Positions 46,853 through 56,534 are shown, counted from the stretch's first letter. The stretch: 64,000 nt of DNA from Caulobacter sp. SL161 (GCF_026672375.1 NZ_JAPPRA010000001.1:3100001-3164000); one strand, 5' to 3'. A program made the numbers and translations. Notes: generated from the letters alone by a model not told the origin.

Positions 46853-48154
46853 ATGCGCGCAATCATCAATGGCGGCGTCACGCCGAAAGGCATAGTTAAG
46901 GTCAGCGGCGCGAAAAACTCCGCAACGCGCCTGCTTTCCGCAGCCTTGCTCACCGATAGTACGGTAGAGCTGAGCAGCTTCCCGACCCAATTGGTCGACG
47001 TGGGCCATAAGATTCGCTTCATCCGAGCGCTTGGCGGCCGCATCGATGTAGACGACGCGTCTGGCGCGATCGTGGTTGATAGCTCGAACTTCAAGTCTAC
47101 CGTGCTTGAAGACTACGACTACCCTATCCGCACCACTTACCTCTTGGTGGCGGGCCAGATTCTCCGCTCTGGCGTCGCTCGTATTCCCTATCCCGGCGGC
47201 TGCAAGATCGGTAGCCGGGGCTACGACTTGCACATTATGGTCTGGCGCCAACTCGGCTGCGAGGTCGAGGAGCTTCCGGACTACATCGAGGTGCGCGGCG
47301 GACGCTTCAAGGGCGGAGAGATCCGCTTCCCGATCTCCACCGTGGGCGGTACGGAAAATGCGCTGATCTGCGCCGCGATCGCCGAAGGCTCGACCGAGAT
47401 CATCAACGCCTACATCACCCCTGAGATCGAAGACCTGATCGACCTGCTCAAGCGCATGGGCGCGCAGATCGAGGTCTTCGGCAACAGCCATATCCGGGTC
47501 CACGGTCGTGGCGCACTTTCCGGCGCCCGCAAGAACGTAATGTATGACCGCATCGAGGCCCTGACCTGGATCGTCTATGCCATCATGACGCGCGGCGAGC
47601 TCCTGATCGAAGGCGTGCCCTTCGAAGCGATGCGCTCACCGCTTCTCTACATCGAGAGCGCGGGTGTCGACCTTCTGGCGAACAGCAACTCGATCTACGT
47701 GCACCCAGGCTGCATCAAGGAGGGCCGCGTTCAGCCCTTCGAGGTTCCCTGCGGCGCCCACCCCGGCGTGATTTCGGACATGCAGCCGTTCTTCACGATG
47801 CTGGGCCTGAGCGCCACCGGCGTCTCGCGCGTGTTCGACTATCGCTATCCGGAGCGGGTGGGGTACGTCCACGAACTCGCCCGCTTCTGCCAGCCCGGGG
47901 CGCTGGAAGCTGAGCATGGCAAGATCACTGTGCACGGCCCGGGCGTCTATCGCGCCGCCGAGGCGACCTCGACCGATCTCCGCGGCAGCATGGCCCTTAT
48001 TCTCGCCGCGCTTTGCGCGGACGGCCGTTCTGTCGTCAACGACGCGCACATGGCGCTGCGCGGCTACAACGACCTGAAAGGCAAGCTGGCCAAGGTCGGT
48101 GTGGAGATTGAGGTGCAGGAGAGCGACGAACCAGCGCTCGCCGCCATCGCATGA
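46853..48154 (+). CDS. Second MurA-like enolpyruvyl transferase
   Basis: 433 residues, diverged from the housekeeping MurA at 12387-13676. The catalytic set is intact: SGAKNS with the conserved lysine, PGGCKIGSRGYD with the PEP cysteine, SDMQPF with the aspartate and STDLRGSM with the arginine. The expected reaction is UDP-GlcNAc plus PEP to enolpyruvyl-UDP-GlcNAc. The stop overlaps the MurB-like gene by four bases, and a flippase follows, so the product is probably used for a surface glycan rather than cell wall (inference). Confidence 0.9.
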   Translation: MRAIINGGVTPKGIVKVSGAKNSATRLLSAALLTDSTVELSSFPTQLVDVGHKIRFIRALGGRIDVDDASGAIVVDSSNFKSTVLEDYDYPIRTTYLLVAGQILRSGVARIPYPGGCKIGSRGYDLHIMVWRQLGCEVEELPDYIEVRGGRFKGGEIRFPISTVGGTENALICAAIAEGSTEIINAYITPEIEDLIDLLKRMGAQIEVFGNSHIRVHGRGALSGARKNVMYDRIEALTWIVYAIMTRGELLIEGVPFEAMRSPLLYIESAGVDLLANSNSIYVHPGCIKEGRVQPFEVPCGAHPGVISDMQPFFTMLGLSATGVSRVFDYRYPERVGYVHELARFCQPGALEAEHGKITVHGPGVYRAAEATSTDLRGSMALILAALCADGRSVVNDAHMALRGYNDLKGKLAKVGVEIEVQESDEPALAAIA

Positions 48155-49149
48155 CGACGCGTAGCGTTTCGCGCGACATCGTCGACACCCTGGCGCGCCT
48201 CAGCGGCGCGCCAGCCGTGGAAGACGCCGATCTGAGGGGCTATAGCCGCTGGCGCGCTGGCGGGACCGCAAGGGTCGCCATCGAACCGGTTTCCGCCGAA
48301 GCGACGCAAGCCTGCCTTTCGTACCTGGCCGATAAGCCGTTGCCGAAGGTGATCGTCGGCGACGGCTCGAATATCCTGTTCGATGACGCCGGCTTCGACG
48401 GCGTCGTCATCCGCATCGGCGCAGCGCAGTCGGCGGTCCAGTTCGACGGCGAGAAGGTTCGCGCCCAAGCGGGCATATGGGTCCCGCAGTTTGTCCACCG
48501 CCTGTGCCAAAGGGGCTTGGGCGGCCTTGAACATGCGATCGGGATCCCCGGCACCCTCGGCGGCCTCGTCGTTATGAACGGCGGCAGTCGGCGGCTTGGC
48601 GTCGGGCGAAACCTCCTGCAAGCGCGCGGTTGCGACATCAACGGCGTGCCGTTCGAGCGTGATCACGCAGCTTGCCAGTTCCGCTATCGGGGATCCACGC
48701 TCCAGGACGACGGCCTGATCATCCTCGAGGCTGATTTCGCGTTCACGCCGGTCGATCGCCAAGCGCTACGCCGAGACATGATCTCGATCATGGTGGAACG
48801 CCGACGCAAGTTCCCCAAGAACCTTCCCAATTGCGGATCCGTCTTCCTGAGCGATCCGAAGATGTACGACGTGGTCGGCCCTCCCGGCGCCGCCATTGAG
48901 CGAGTGGGCCTCAAGGGCTTGAAGCTGGGCGACGCCCAAATCTCCCCCCTTCACGCCAACTTCATCGTCAATCTCGGGGCCGCCAAGGCGGGCGACATAC
49001 TTGGACTGATCCACCATATCCGGACGACCGTTCACCAGCAGACGGGCTTCTGGATGGACGCTGAAGTAAGGCATATCGCACCGGACGGCCGCATTCGCCC
49101 AGCGCATGAGGCCGCCGCAGAGCAGGCCTCAAACGCCGTCCCGGCCTGA
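48151..49149 (+). CDS. Second MurB-like UDP-MurNAc dehydrogenase
   Basis: 332 residues. FAD-binding PCMH-type enzyme: VIVGDGSNILFDD, GIPGTLGGLVVMNGGS, CGSVFLSDP with the catalytic serine, and MDAEVRHIAPDG with the glutamate. It should reduce enolpyruvyl-UDP-GlcNAc to UDP-MurNAc. No second murC or other Mur ligase follows, so the sugar would not receive a peptide. Overlaps murA2 by four bases; the C-terminal ~20 residues are Ala-rich and extend past the usual end. Confidence 0.9.
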   Translation: MTTRSVSRDIVDTLARLSGAPAVEDADLRGYSRWRAGGTARVAIEPVSAEATQACLSYLADKPLPKVIVGDGSNILFDDAGFDGVVIRIGAAQSAVQFDGEKVRAQAGIWVPQFVHRLCQRGLGGLEHAIGIPGTLGGLVVMNGGSRRLGVGRNLLQARGCDINGVPFERDHAACQFRYRGSTLQDDGLIILEADFAFTPVDRQALRRDMISIMVERRRKFPKNLPNCGSVFLSDPKMYDVVGPPGAAIERVGLKGLKLGDAQISPLHANFIVNLGAAKAGDILGLIHHIRTTVHQQTGFWMDAEVRHIAPDGRIRPAHEAAAEQASNAVPA

Positions 49150-49153
49150 CACC

Positions 49154-50395
49154 GTGTCATCACGTCTTGTAAAAATCGCGACGGTTTTGGCCTCGCGCGG
49201 GCTGACGCGGGTCTCTCAGGTCGTCGCGTTTCTGCTGCTGGCCAGGGTGCTGTCGCCCGAGGGGTTCGGCGCCTATGCGGTCGTGACCTCGGCCATCTTC
49301 CTGGCCGGGCAGATCGGGACGCTGGGTCTGCGTCAGGCCGCCGCCTACCGTATTGGCCAGAAAATCATGTCCGACGGCGAGGCCGTCGGCGTCCTCGCGG
49401 CATTCTGGCCCATCGCGGCCGTTCTATGCGCGGCCGGCGTCTACGCCTTGAACCGGGACAGCTTCGAGGCGCTAGGCCTGGGATTGACCACGGCGGCCCT
49501 GATCGCTTGCGCGGCGGTGCTGCTTCTCAACCTGATGCAGGGCGTGTTCCTGGGCCGGGGAGAGATCAGGGCCTTTGCCTTCTCGGACTCCGGCCCCCGC
49601 GTCCTGCAATCGGTGTTCGCCGCCCTGCTCTGGCTGTTTGGCGCACTGACCCTTGATACGGCTCTGTGGAGCTTTGCAGCCGGGTTCATCCTTCTGGCGC
49701 CCATGGTGATCTGGATGGCCGCCCGTCCGGCCAACAAGCTCGACCTGGCCATCGTGCAGGTTCCAGCCATGGTCCGCCACGGCTTCCTGTTCGCGGTCTC
49801 GGCATTCCTTGTCATGCTTCAGGGTCGCATCGGCGTCTTCTTCCTGTCGGGCGCCGATGGCGAAGTGGCCGCAGGCCAGTTCTTTGCGGCGCAACGCGCC
49901 AGTGAGATCTTCCTGGAATTGGCGACGGCCGCAGGCCTGGTGCTGTTCTCGGAAACCGCGCGCGGCGGCGCCACCCGTGAAAAGCTGGAGTCGGCCGTGC
50001 GAACGGCGACAGGACTTTTCGTCATGTTTCTGGGTGTCGGCGCGGTCGCCGCCGCTACCGCGCCCTGGCTTGTCGCGACCCTTCTGGGCCCTCAATACGC
50101 CGGCGCGACAGACGCCCTGAGGATCCTGGCGATCGGCCTGGCGCCCGCAGCGGCGGTAAGGATCCTCAATAGCGTCATTGCGGGCATGGGGAGGCCCTAT
50201 ATCAGTGCGGGCATCGTCTTCGGAGGAATGGCGCTAAACGCCTTAGTTTGTATGATCCTTGTCCCCAAGTTAGGCGCGTCCGGCGCCGCCTTTGGCTTAG
50301 TTGGGGGGCAGACCCTAGCAGCGGCCACCTACGCAGCGCTCTGTTGGGTCCAATTGCGAGCCTCGAAGCAAACCGAAAATATGCGACAGCCCTGA
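49154..50395 (+). CDS. Oligosaccharide flippase (Wzx-like)
   Basis: 413 residues from a GTG at 49154; an ATG at 49106 inside murB2 is the alternative. About 12-14 membrane helices of the MOP/polysaccharide-exporter type, beginning ASRGLTRVSQVVAFLLLARVLSPEGFG (shortened). Expected to flip undecaprenyl-linked repeat units across the inner membrane. It follows murB2 directly and precedes a broken polymerase by 11 bases. GC falls toward its 3' end. Confidence 0.88.
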   Translation: MSSRLVKIATVLASRGLTRVSQVVAFLLLARVLSPEGFGAYAVVTSAIFLAGQIGTLGLRQAAAYRIGQKIMSDGEAVGVLAAFWPIAAVLCAAGVYALNRDSFEALGLGLTTAALIACAAVLLLNLMQGVFLGRGEIRAFAFSDSGPRVLQSVFAALLWLFGALTLDTALWSFAAGFILLAPMVIWMAARPANKLDLAIVQVPAMVRHGFLFAVSAFLVMLQGRIGVFFLSGADGEVAAGQFFAAQRASEIFLELATAAGLVLFSETARGGATREKLESAVRTATGLFVMFLGVGAVAAATAPWLVATLLGPQYAGATDALRILAIGLAPAAAVRILNSVIAGMGRPYISAGIVFGGMALNALVCMILVPKLGASGAAFGLVGGQTLAAATYAALCWVQLRASKQTENMRQP

Positions 50396-50406
50396 GAAGT
50401 GACAGA

Positions 50407-51325
50407 ATGAAAACGATAAAATCGCCTCACTTCATAAACTTTACCCTCATCACCCTAGCCCCACTGGCATGGCTATCTGGCTTTGATTTCGTCGTTTTCC
50501 ATGCTGCGGCCATATATATCTTATTGACAAATCCTAACAGCCTTAAGCCAACGTCGCTATTTGACCTTATATATCTCTTTGGCATCTCCATACTTTTAGC
50601 ATCGCTTTTTCAATCTTCCTTGAGCGGAGAGGTTGAGTTCGCAAGAACATTCGCCGCAACAAACAATCTATCTATACTTTTTATTGGCTACATCTTTATG
50701 AAATCGGCCGAGACATTCCGCTGGTTTGATAAATCAAACAAATCGGATATGACCAGAATCAGCACAAGTATAAATTTGACACTTGTATTCATATTCATTA
50801 TTTCGATCATCTCTGTAGTTGCCTTTACAGCTATCGTCTTCCTTGAGATTTCGAATTTACAGCCTATCAATAAGCCAAGTTCTCTCGAACTCACCGCTTA
50901 TAGGTTTTGGCGTGAAGCCAAGGATGGACGATCTGTTGATCCCCATCGGATCTCACTCTACCCCCATTTCTCTTCTTGTGCGGGGGGGACTTTTGACATT
51001 CGCTCCTATGGCTATTTGCCTGTTCCTAGTACCGCTCTTCTGGATTCAACAGATATTGAGCTCGCGCCTGGCACAGAAGGGCCTTCCATTCACGATCGCC
51101 TTCTTCGCAGCGGGCTTCATATGTTACGCCAGCTACATTACCGTTCAGGACATTGACGCATACCCGATTGTCGCCCTCTGCCTCTTTACTTATCTAGGCC
51201 TTCTAAAAGCGTTGGCTCGCGATCTCACCTCGCCAGCGGCACGTAATAGGTCGAGCCAATCAAGCTCAATCCGCTCTGACATGACCACCATTTCTCATCC
51301 AGCCAAAACCGAGGTCCTGGGTTGA
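50407..51325 (+). pseudogene. O-antigen polymerase/ligase (Wzy/WaaL-like), frameshifted and internally deleted
   Basis: The first part (MKTIKSPHFINFTLITLAP, about 150 residues, four to five membrane helices) is in one frame; the second (SNSPLIGFGVKPR to the stop at 51325, with the RGGLL membrane stretch) is in another. The shift is at about 50830-50880. NPL(I/L)GFGVK followed by GSHSTP is the typical late-periplasmic motif of this family. Together only about 280 residues remain of the usual ~400, so the large middle part is lost. AT-rich compared with the chromosome. Inactive unless the sequence is wrong. Confidence 0.82.
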
Positions 51326-51344
51326 TTCGAGGCTTGGTCTGAGT

Positions 51345-52140
51345 GGGCGCAAGAGGCCGGCGCGCGGAGCTTTCCGCCTACACAGCGTGCCGGCCAGCCC
51401 GTCCGTGGAAGGTGTTGGCGTATCCTCGTAGCGTCATCCAGCTGAGGCCCGAGTGGCGGCGCTCGTTGTAATTACGCCTCCAGGCTCCCAGCTCCGTGCG
51501 GACGCGGGGCAGCGAGCAGAAGATCGTCTCGTTCAGCAGTTCGCCGTGCAGCCGCCGTTGAAGCTCTCATAGCGCCCGTTCTGCTGGGGCTTACCCGGCG
51601 CGATGTAGTGCCATCCGACGCCGCTGTCGTCGGCCCAGGTCAGAATAGCATTTGACGCGTATTCGATGCCGTTGTCGCTGACGATGGTGTTGGGCCGACG
51701 GCCGCGCTGGGCACTGATCGCATTGAGTTCGCGGGCCGCCCGAGCGTACGATAGCGAGGCCTCAGCGACCAGCGCCAGACACTAGCGCGTGCAGTTGTCG
51801 ATCGCCGTCAGGATCCTGAAGCGGCGGCCGTCGTTCATCTGGTCAGACACGAAGCCAGGCTCAAACGCTGGTTGGGGGCGAGTGGAAGCTCCAGAGCCGT
51901 CGCGGGCCCATCGCCCGTTTGCACCCGCCCCGCCGACGCACGGTCGGTTTCTCCTCGCGATAGAGCCGCTGGACCCGCCTTTTGTTGACGGCATGCCCTC
52001 GTTTGAGGAGCCCATGCAGCCGCCGATAGCCAAACCGGCGGCGCTCTTGGGCCAGGGTCTTCAGGCGCACCTGCTCGTCCGCTTCCTTGCTCGCGCAGTA
52101 TCCCGTTGATCTACTCTTCCGTGTACCGTGATCGTTTCAT
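51345..52140 (-). mobile_element. Decayed IS3-family (IS407-type) element
   Basis: On the minus strand orfA begins MKRSRYTEE at 52140 and stops at once; most of orfA and the start of orfB are deleted, joining to orfB at RLKTLAQERRRFGYRRLHG. The integrase core follows in pieces: SDQMNDGRRFRILTAIDNCTR, then [11 protein letters not shown] and [14 protein letters not shown]. Several frameshifts separate them. Clear terminal inverted repeats were not found. It is flanked by the broken polymerase and the GT2 gene, so it probably helped destroy the locus. Confidence 0.85.
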
Positions 52141-52285
52141 CTGCCCGCCTTTGGTCGTAGCGGACTCCAGTTATTTTCGGAGGAGTTTCGGGGCCTCATG
52201 TGAGCTTGCATATGATTTAGCACGTAAAATGGCTGCATGTCGAAAGACGTGCAGCCACTTTAGATTCACCAACAGGCAAATTAGC

Positions 52286-53278
52286 TCAATTTGAAAAACT
52301 AACGCCTATGTACTTATAGATAATCTTCCTGGGGAACGAGAACACCGAAGATGAGAACAATTTTTCAATAATCGGAATAGATGCCCTCTTTACTCCCGGC
52401 ATCAATAGTTCACCAAATCGAAGAGCTTGAGTCCCATCCCCCCAGACAATTGACCTAAGGGCCGCTTTGAATATCCTACGCTGCAATTCGCGGTCTGAAG
52501 CAGGAATAAGGGCTGCAGGACCAGCATCAGATAAGCATTTAAACATCGCCTCAGCATCGACCTCAGGCGCTAACGCCATCCTTCTCGCTAAGATCGAATA
52601 CCTCATTTGAATAGAAGCCTTTTCCGGATCATATGAAACTCCGGAGAATTGAACATACCGATTATATAGAACCCTTGGCACCGTATAAAATTCGCAAACC
52701 TTGATCATACGAAGCCAAAGATCGTAATCTTGACAATATTTAAATTCTGGTCGGTATCCGCCAGCTTTGTCATATGCTGAGCGGCGGAACATGACTTCAC
52801 CGTGAGAAAAAACATTGCCCAACACCAACCTGTCTAAACTCATTGAGTTAGCGTTGGGCGTCCGAGTCCTTGCGATGCCAGCCTGCTCTACAATGTTGTC
52901 GTAGTGAGAGCCGACGACGCCGACCTCTGGCCGGCTGTTCAGAACCGCCGCTTGCTCCGCGATACGATCAGGCGTCGAAACGTCGCCCGAGCCCTGGACA
53001 GCGATGTATTCGCCGCTGGCCTGGGAGATCGCGTTGATCATGCCGCGGGTGAAGCCCATGTTGGTTTCGTGCTGAATGATCTTCAGCCGCGGATCATTCC
53101 GCGCAGCATAGGTCTTGAGGCGCTCCGCGGTGTCGTCCGGCGAGCAATCATCAAATACGATGATCTCGAGGTTAGGATAGGTCTGATCCAGCAAAGACTG
53201 GAGCGTCCGATCAAGCAACGCGCCCCGATTGTAGTAGCCCGTAATGACCGTTACGCGTGGAAGATGTTCATCAGACAT
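52286..53278 (-). CDS. Glycosyltransferase family 2
   Basis: 330 residues from the ATG at 53278 (MSDEHLPRVTVITGYYNRG), with GAGG six bases before it. GT-A fold: VTVITGYYNRG, IIVFDDCSPDDT with the metal-binding acid pair, GEYIAVQGSGDV, and YCQDYDLWLRM with the catalytic region. It adds a sugar to a lipid-linked glycan at the inner membrane face. Seven bases after it on the other side begins the WecG/TagA gene, so they share an operon. The 5' third is GC-rich and the 3' two-thirds AT-rich, a sign of mosaic origin. Confidence 0.92.
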   Translation of the reverse strand: MSDEHLPRVTVITGYYNRGALLDRTLQSLLDQTYPNLEIIVFDDCSPDDTAERLKTYAARNDPRLKIIQHETNMGFTRGMINAISQASGEYIAVQGSGDVSTPDRIAEQAAVLNSRPEVGVVGSHYDNIVEQAGIARTRTPNANSMSLDRLVLGNVFSHGEVMFRRSAYDKAGGYRPEFKYCQDYDLWLRMIKVCEFYTVPRVLYNRYVQFSGVSYDPEKASIQMRYSILARRMALAPEVDAEAMFKCLSDAGPAALIPASDRELQRRIFKAALRSIVWGDGTQALRFGELLMPGVKRASIPIIEKLFSSSVFSFPRKIIYKYIGVSFSN

Positions 53279-53285
53279 AGAGCCC

Positions 53286-54056
53286 TCAGCCACTGTAACG
53301 CACCATGCGGTAGATCGAATGGGGATTGGTAATCAGATACCGAACGCCAAGGCGCCGCGGCTCAAGAAGGGTGCGGAACAGCCATTCCAGGCCAGCCTTC
53401 TGAACCCAGACGGGCGCACGCGGCGCGTCGCCCGCCAAGTAGGAGTACAGCCCGCCGCAGGTCTTGATCCAGCCGACCCCACGAAGGCGTTCGCGGTTGG
53501 CGACGGACCAGAACTCCTGCTTCGGCTTGCCAAGGCCAACCCACAGAACATCAGCGCCGCTGTCGACAATGGCTTGGCACACTTCGGCGTCCTGTTCCGA
53601 CGAGAAGTAGCCGTTTCGACGGCCGACGATCTGCAGATCGGGATAGAGCCGCTGCATCGCCTCGGTCGCGGCTAGGTTCTGATCTTCCTTGCCGCCCAGG
53701 ATGAAGAACTTCAGCCCTGCGGCCTGCGCGGCCTCCGCAGCGTCGTGGAAAAAGTCGGTCGTCGCCGCGCGCTCCGGCAGCGGCGTGCGGGTGAGAAGGC
53801 GCGACGCATTCACCACCGACATGCCGTCGGCGTGGATGATATCGGCGCCGTCCATAGCGTCCGCGAAGTTGGGATCTTCGCCCGCCAGCGCGATACCCTG
53901 GCCATTAGACGAGAAAACCAGCTTCGGATCAGCCTTGGTCGTCCGAGCCGCCAGGCAGTCCTTGACCATGATCTGGGCGAGTTGAGCGCGGGTCGCAGCG
54001 ACGGTGTTGAAGCCCCCAACCCGGACGAGCGGATAACCGTGATAGGCGGCTGTCAT
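53286..54056 (-). CDS. WecG/TagA/CpsF family glycosyltransferase
   Basis: 256 residues. GT26 family: DAMDGADIIHADGMSVV and FILGGKEDQNLAA, then DVLWVGLGKPKQEFW. Members such as WecG and TagA add ManNAc(A) to undecaprenyl-PP-GlcNAc. It overlaps the upstream epimerase gene by four bases and precedes the GT2 gene, so the order in the transcript is transferase-initiated assembly then glycosyl additions. Full length. Confidence 0.93.
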   Translation of the reverse strand: MTAAYHGYPLVRVGGFNTVAATRAQLAQIMVKDCLAARTTKADPKLVFSSNGQGIALAGEDPNFADAMDGADIIHADGMSVVNASRLLTRTPLPERAATTDFFHDAAEAAQAAGLKFFILGGKEDQNLAATEAMQRLYPDLQIVGRRNGYFSSEQDAEVCQAIVDSGADVLWVGLGKPKQEFWSVANRERLRGVGWIKTCGGLYSYLAGDAPRAPVWVQKAGLEWLFRTLLEPRRLGVRYLITNPHSIYRMVRYSG

Positions 54057-55045
54057 GGCAGAGCGGGTTCCTGCGTGGGAGTGTCAACTGACCGCCGCCA
54101 CGCCACAAACTTCGCCAGACCCTCGGCCAGCTTGACCTTGGGCTTGTAGCCGCAGAGCGCGTGGAGCTTGTCGATATTGGCGTAGGTGGCGGTGACGTCG
54201 CCGGGCTGCATGGGGCGGAAGACCTTGTTGGCCTCGATCCCCAGCGCCGCTTCCAGCGTGGTGATCATCTCCATCAGGCCGACGGGGTCGTTGTCGCCGA
54301 TATTGTAGACCTCGTGTCCCCCCTTGGCCGGCGGATTGTCGAGAACGCCGAGGATCCCATCGACGATGTCGTCGATATAGGTGAAGTCGCGGGCCATCTT
54401 GCCCTCGCCATAGACCTCGATCGTCTCGCCCTTCAGCATCTTCTCGGTGAAGCTGAAATAGGCCATGTCCGGGCGGCCCCACGGGCCATAGACGGTGAAG
54501 AACCGTAGGCCCGATTGCGGGAAGCCGTAGAGCTTGGCGTAGCTCTGGCTGAGCAGTTCGCACGAGCGCTTGGTGGCGGCGTACAGCGATACCGGGCTCT
54601 CGGCCGGATCACTCTCCTTGAAGCCGTCACCGTTCAGCGGACGATCGCCATACACGCTGGACGAGCTGGCGTAGACCAGATGCTCGACGCCGGCGTGGCG
54701 GCAGGCTTCCAGCACCGACAGATGGCCGGCCAGGTTGCTGCGCTCGTAGGCGAACGGGTTCTCGATCGAGTAGCGAACGCCGGCCTGGGCGGCCAGATGG
54801 ATCACCTTCTGGGCGCCGGACGCCTTTACCAGGTCGGCCAAGGCCTCATGGTCGGCGATGTCCATGCGGAGCATCGTAAAGCCGTCGCGGCCGTCCAGGC
54901 GCGCCGCGCGGGCCTCCTTGAGAGCCGGGTCGTAGTAGGCGTTGAAGACGTCGACCCCGATCACCGCTTCGCCGCGATCGAGCAAGCGCTCGGCCACATG
55001 GTAGCCCACGAAGCCGGCCGCGCCCGTGACGATGATCGGAGGCAT
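54053..55045 (-). CDS. NAD-dependent epimerase, UDP-glucuronate 4-epimerase type
   Basis: 330 residues. Extended SDR: GAAGFVGYHVAERL is the NAD-binding start, YSIENPFAYERSNL and YAATKRSCELL hold the active-site tyrosine and lysine, and RFFTVYGPWGRPDM is the substrate-binding stretch typical of UDP-GlcA 4-epimerase. With the UDP-glucose dehydrogenase next to it, UDP-galacturonate would be made. It begins three bases after ugd ends. Confidence 0.92.
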   Translation of the reverse strand: MPPIIVTGAAGFVGYHVAERLLDRGEAVIGVDVFNAYYDPALKEARAARLDGRDGFTMLRMDIADHEALADLVKASGAQKVIHLAAQAGVRYSIENPFAYERSNLAGHLSVLEACRHAGVEHLVYASSSSVYGDRPLNGDGFKESDPAESPVSLYAATKRSCELLSQSYAKLYGFPQSGLRFFTVYGPWGRPDMAYFSFTEKMLKGETIEVYGEGKMARDFTYIDDIVDGILGVLDNPPAKGGHEVYNIGDNDPVGLMEMITTLEAALGIEANKVFRPMQPGDVTATYANIDKLHALCGYKPKVKLAEGLAKFVAWRRSVDTPTQEPALP

Positions 55046-55048
55046 GCC

Positions 55049-56356
55049 TTAGCCGCGCCCGATGGAGGCGTAGGTAAAGCCGTGGCGCTCCATCTCAGCC
55101 TGCTTGTAGACGTTGCGCAGGTCGACCACGACCGGGGCCTTGAGCAGGCTCTTGACGCGATCAAGGTCGAGCGCGCGGAACTGGTCCCACTCGGTCAGGA
55201 TCACCAGGGCGTCGGCGCCCTCGGCGGCGTCATAGGCGCCCGCCTTGAACTCGACGCCGGCCAGCATGTGCGCGGCTTCCTTGGCGCCTTCGGGGTCGAA
55301 GGCCTGGACCTTCGCGCCCATGGCCTGCAGGGCCGGCAGGATGTCGAGGCTGGGCGCGTCGCGCATGTCGTCGGTGTTGGGCTTGAAGGTCACGCCCAGC
55401 ACGCCGATGGTCTTGCCGCTGAGGTCGCGGGTGCCCATGGCTTCGGCGACTTTCTCGGCCATAGCCTTCTTGCGGGCGGTGTTGACCTCGACCGTGGTCT
55501 CGATCAGCCGGGTCGGCGCGCCGTACTGCTGGGCCGTCTTCACGAGGGCGATCGTGTCCTTCGGGAAGCAGCTGCCACCATAGCCGGGGCCGGCGTTGAG
55601 GAACTTGCCGCCGATCCGCTTGTCCAAACCAATGCCCTTGGCCACCGACTGGACGTCGGCGCCGACCTTCTCGCAGAGGTCGGCCATCTCGTTGATGAAG
55701 GTGATCTTCATCGCCAGGAAGGCGTTGGCCGCGTACTTGATCAGCTCGCTGGTGCGACGGCCGGTAAAGACGATCGGGGTCTCGTTCAGCGACAGCGGGC
55801 GGTAGAGGTCGCGCATCACCGCCTGGGCGCGCTCATCGTCGGTGCCGACGACCACACGGTCGGGACGCTTGAAGTCCTCGATGGCCGCGCCTTCGCGCAG
55901 GAACTCCGGGTTCGACACCACGGCGAACTGGGCGTCGGGGCGGACCTTCTTGATGATCGCCTCGACCTCGTCGCCGGTGCCCACCGGGACGGTCGACTTG
56001 GTGACCACCACGGTGAAGCCGTCGATAAGACCAGCGATCTCTTCGGCCGCCGCATAGACGTACGACAGATCGGCATGGCCATCGCCGCGACGGGTCGGCG
56101 TGCCCACGGCGATGAACACCGCGTCGGCGTCCTTGATTGCCTGGGCGCCCTCGAGCGTGAAGAACAGACGGCCCTCGCGCACGTTGCGCGCCACCAGGTC
56201 ATCCAGGCCCGGCTCGAAGATCGGGATCTCACCGCGCTCGAGGCGCTCGATCTTGCTCGGATCCTTGTCGATGCACGTCACCACGTGACCGAAGTCGGCG
56301 AAGCACGCCCCAGACACCAGGCCCACATAACCGGTGCCAATCATCGCTACGCGCAT
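55049..56356 (-). CDS. ugd: UDP-glucose 6-dehydrogenase
   Basis: 435 residues from the ATG at 56356 (MRVAMIGTGYVGLVSGACF). GTGYVGLVSG is the NAD loop, GPGYGGSCFPKDT the active site with the thioester cysteine, and GVTFKPNTDDMRDAPS the C-terminal nucleotide-binding part. It oxidises UDP-glucose to UDP-glucuronate. First gene after the initiating transferase gene, which lies 178 bases upstream on the same strand. Confidence 0.97.
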   Translation of the reverse strand: MRVAMIGTGYVGLVSGACFADFGHVVTCIDKDPSKIERLERGEIPIFEPGLDDLVARNVREGRLFFTLEGAQAIKDADAVFIAVGTPTRRGDGHADLSYVYAAAEEIAGLIDGFTVVVTKSTVPVGTGDEVEAIIKKVRPDAQFAVVSNPEFLREGAAIEDFKRPDRVVVGTDDERAQAVMRDLYRPLSLNETPIVFTGRRTSELIKYAANAFLAMKITFINEMADLCEKVGADVQSVAKGIGLDKRIGGKFLNAGPGYGGSCFPKDTIALVKTAQQYGAPTRLIETTVEVNTARKKAMAEKVAEAMGTRDLSGKTIGVLGVTFKPNTDDMRDAPSLDILPALQAMGAKVQAFDPEGAKEAAHMLAGVEFKAGAYDAAEGADALVILTEWDQFRALDLDRVKSLLKAPVVVDLRNVYKQAEMERHGFTYASIGRG

Positions 56357-56534
56357 ATTTTCCCCACCGCGCTCCCTGCCCAATCAGGCAGGACATAAAA
56401 GTTGAACTGAAGACCAGTCTGGTACGGCCGTGTACAAGCTGGAGTGTGACTACTTGGTTGAAATGACACCGTTGCGACGGGTGTTTGTTGAACTCCCGTC
56501 GCCGAACCATAGCGGTCGCCTTGAGGACCAATCC

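Noticed and set aside
49106-49153. Upstream ATG start for the flippase
   Set aside because: It would add a Pro/Arg/Ser-rich leader encoded inside murB2; the GTG at 49154 starts next to the first membrane helix. Not excluded.
54515-56398. Long frame opposite the epimerase and ugd genes
   Set aside because: Shadow frame; the minus-strand genes are complete with all catalytic motifs.
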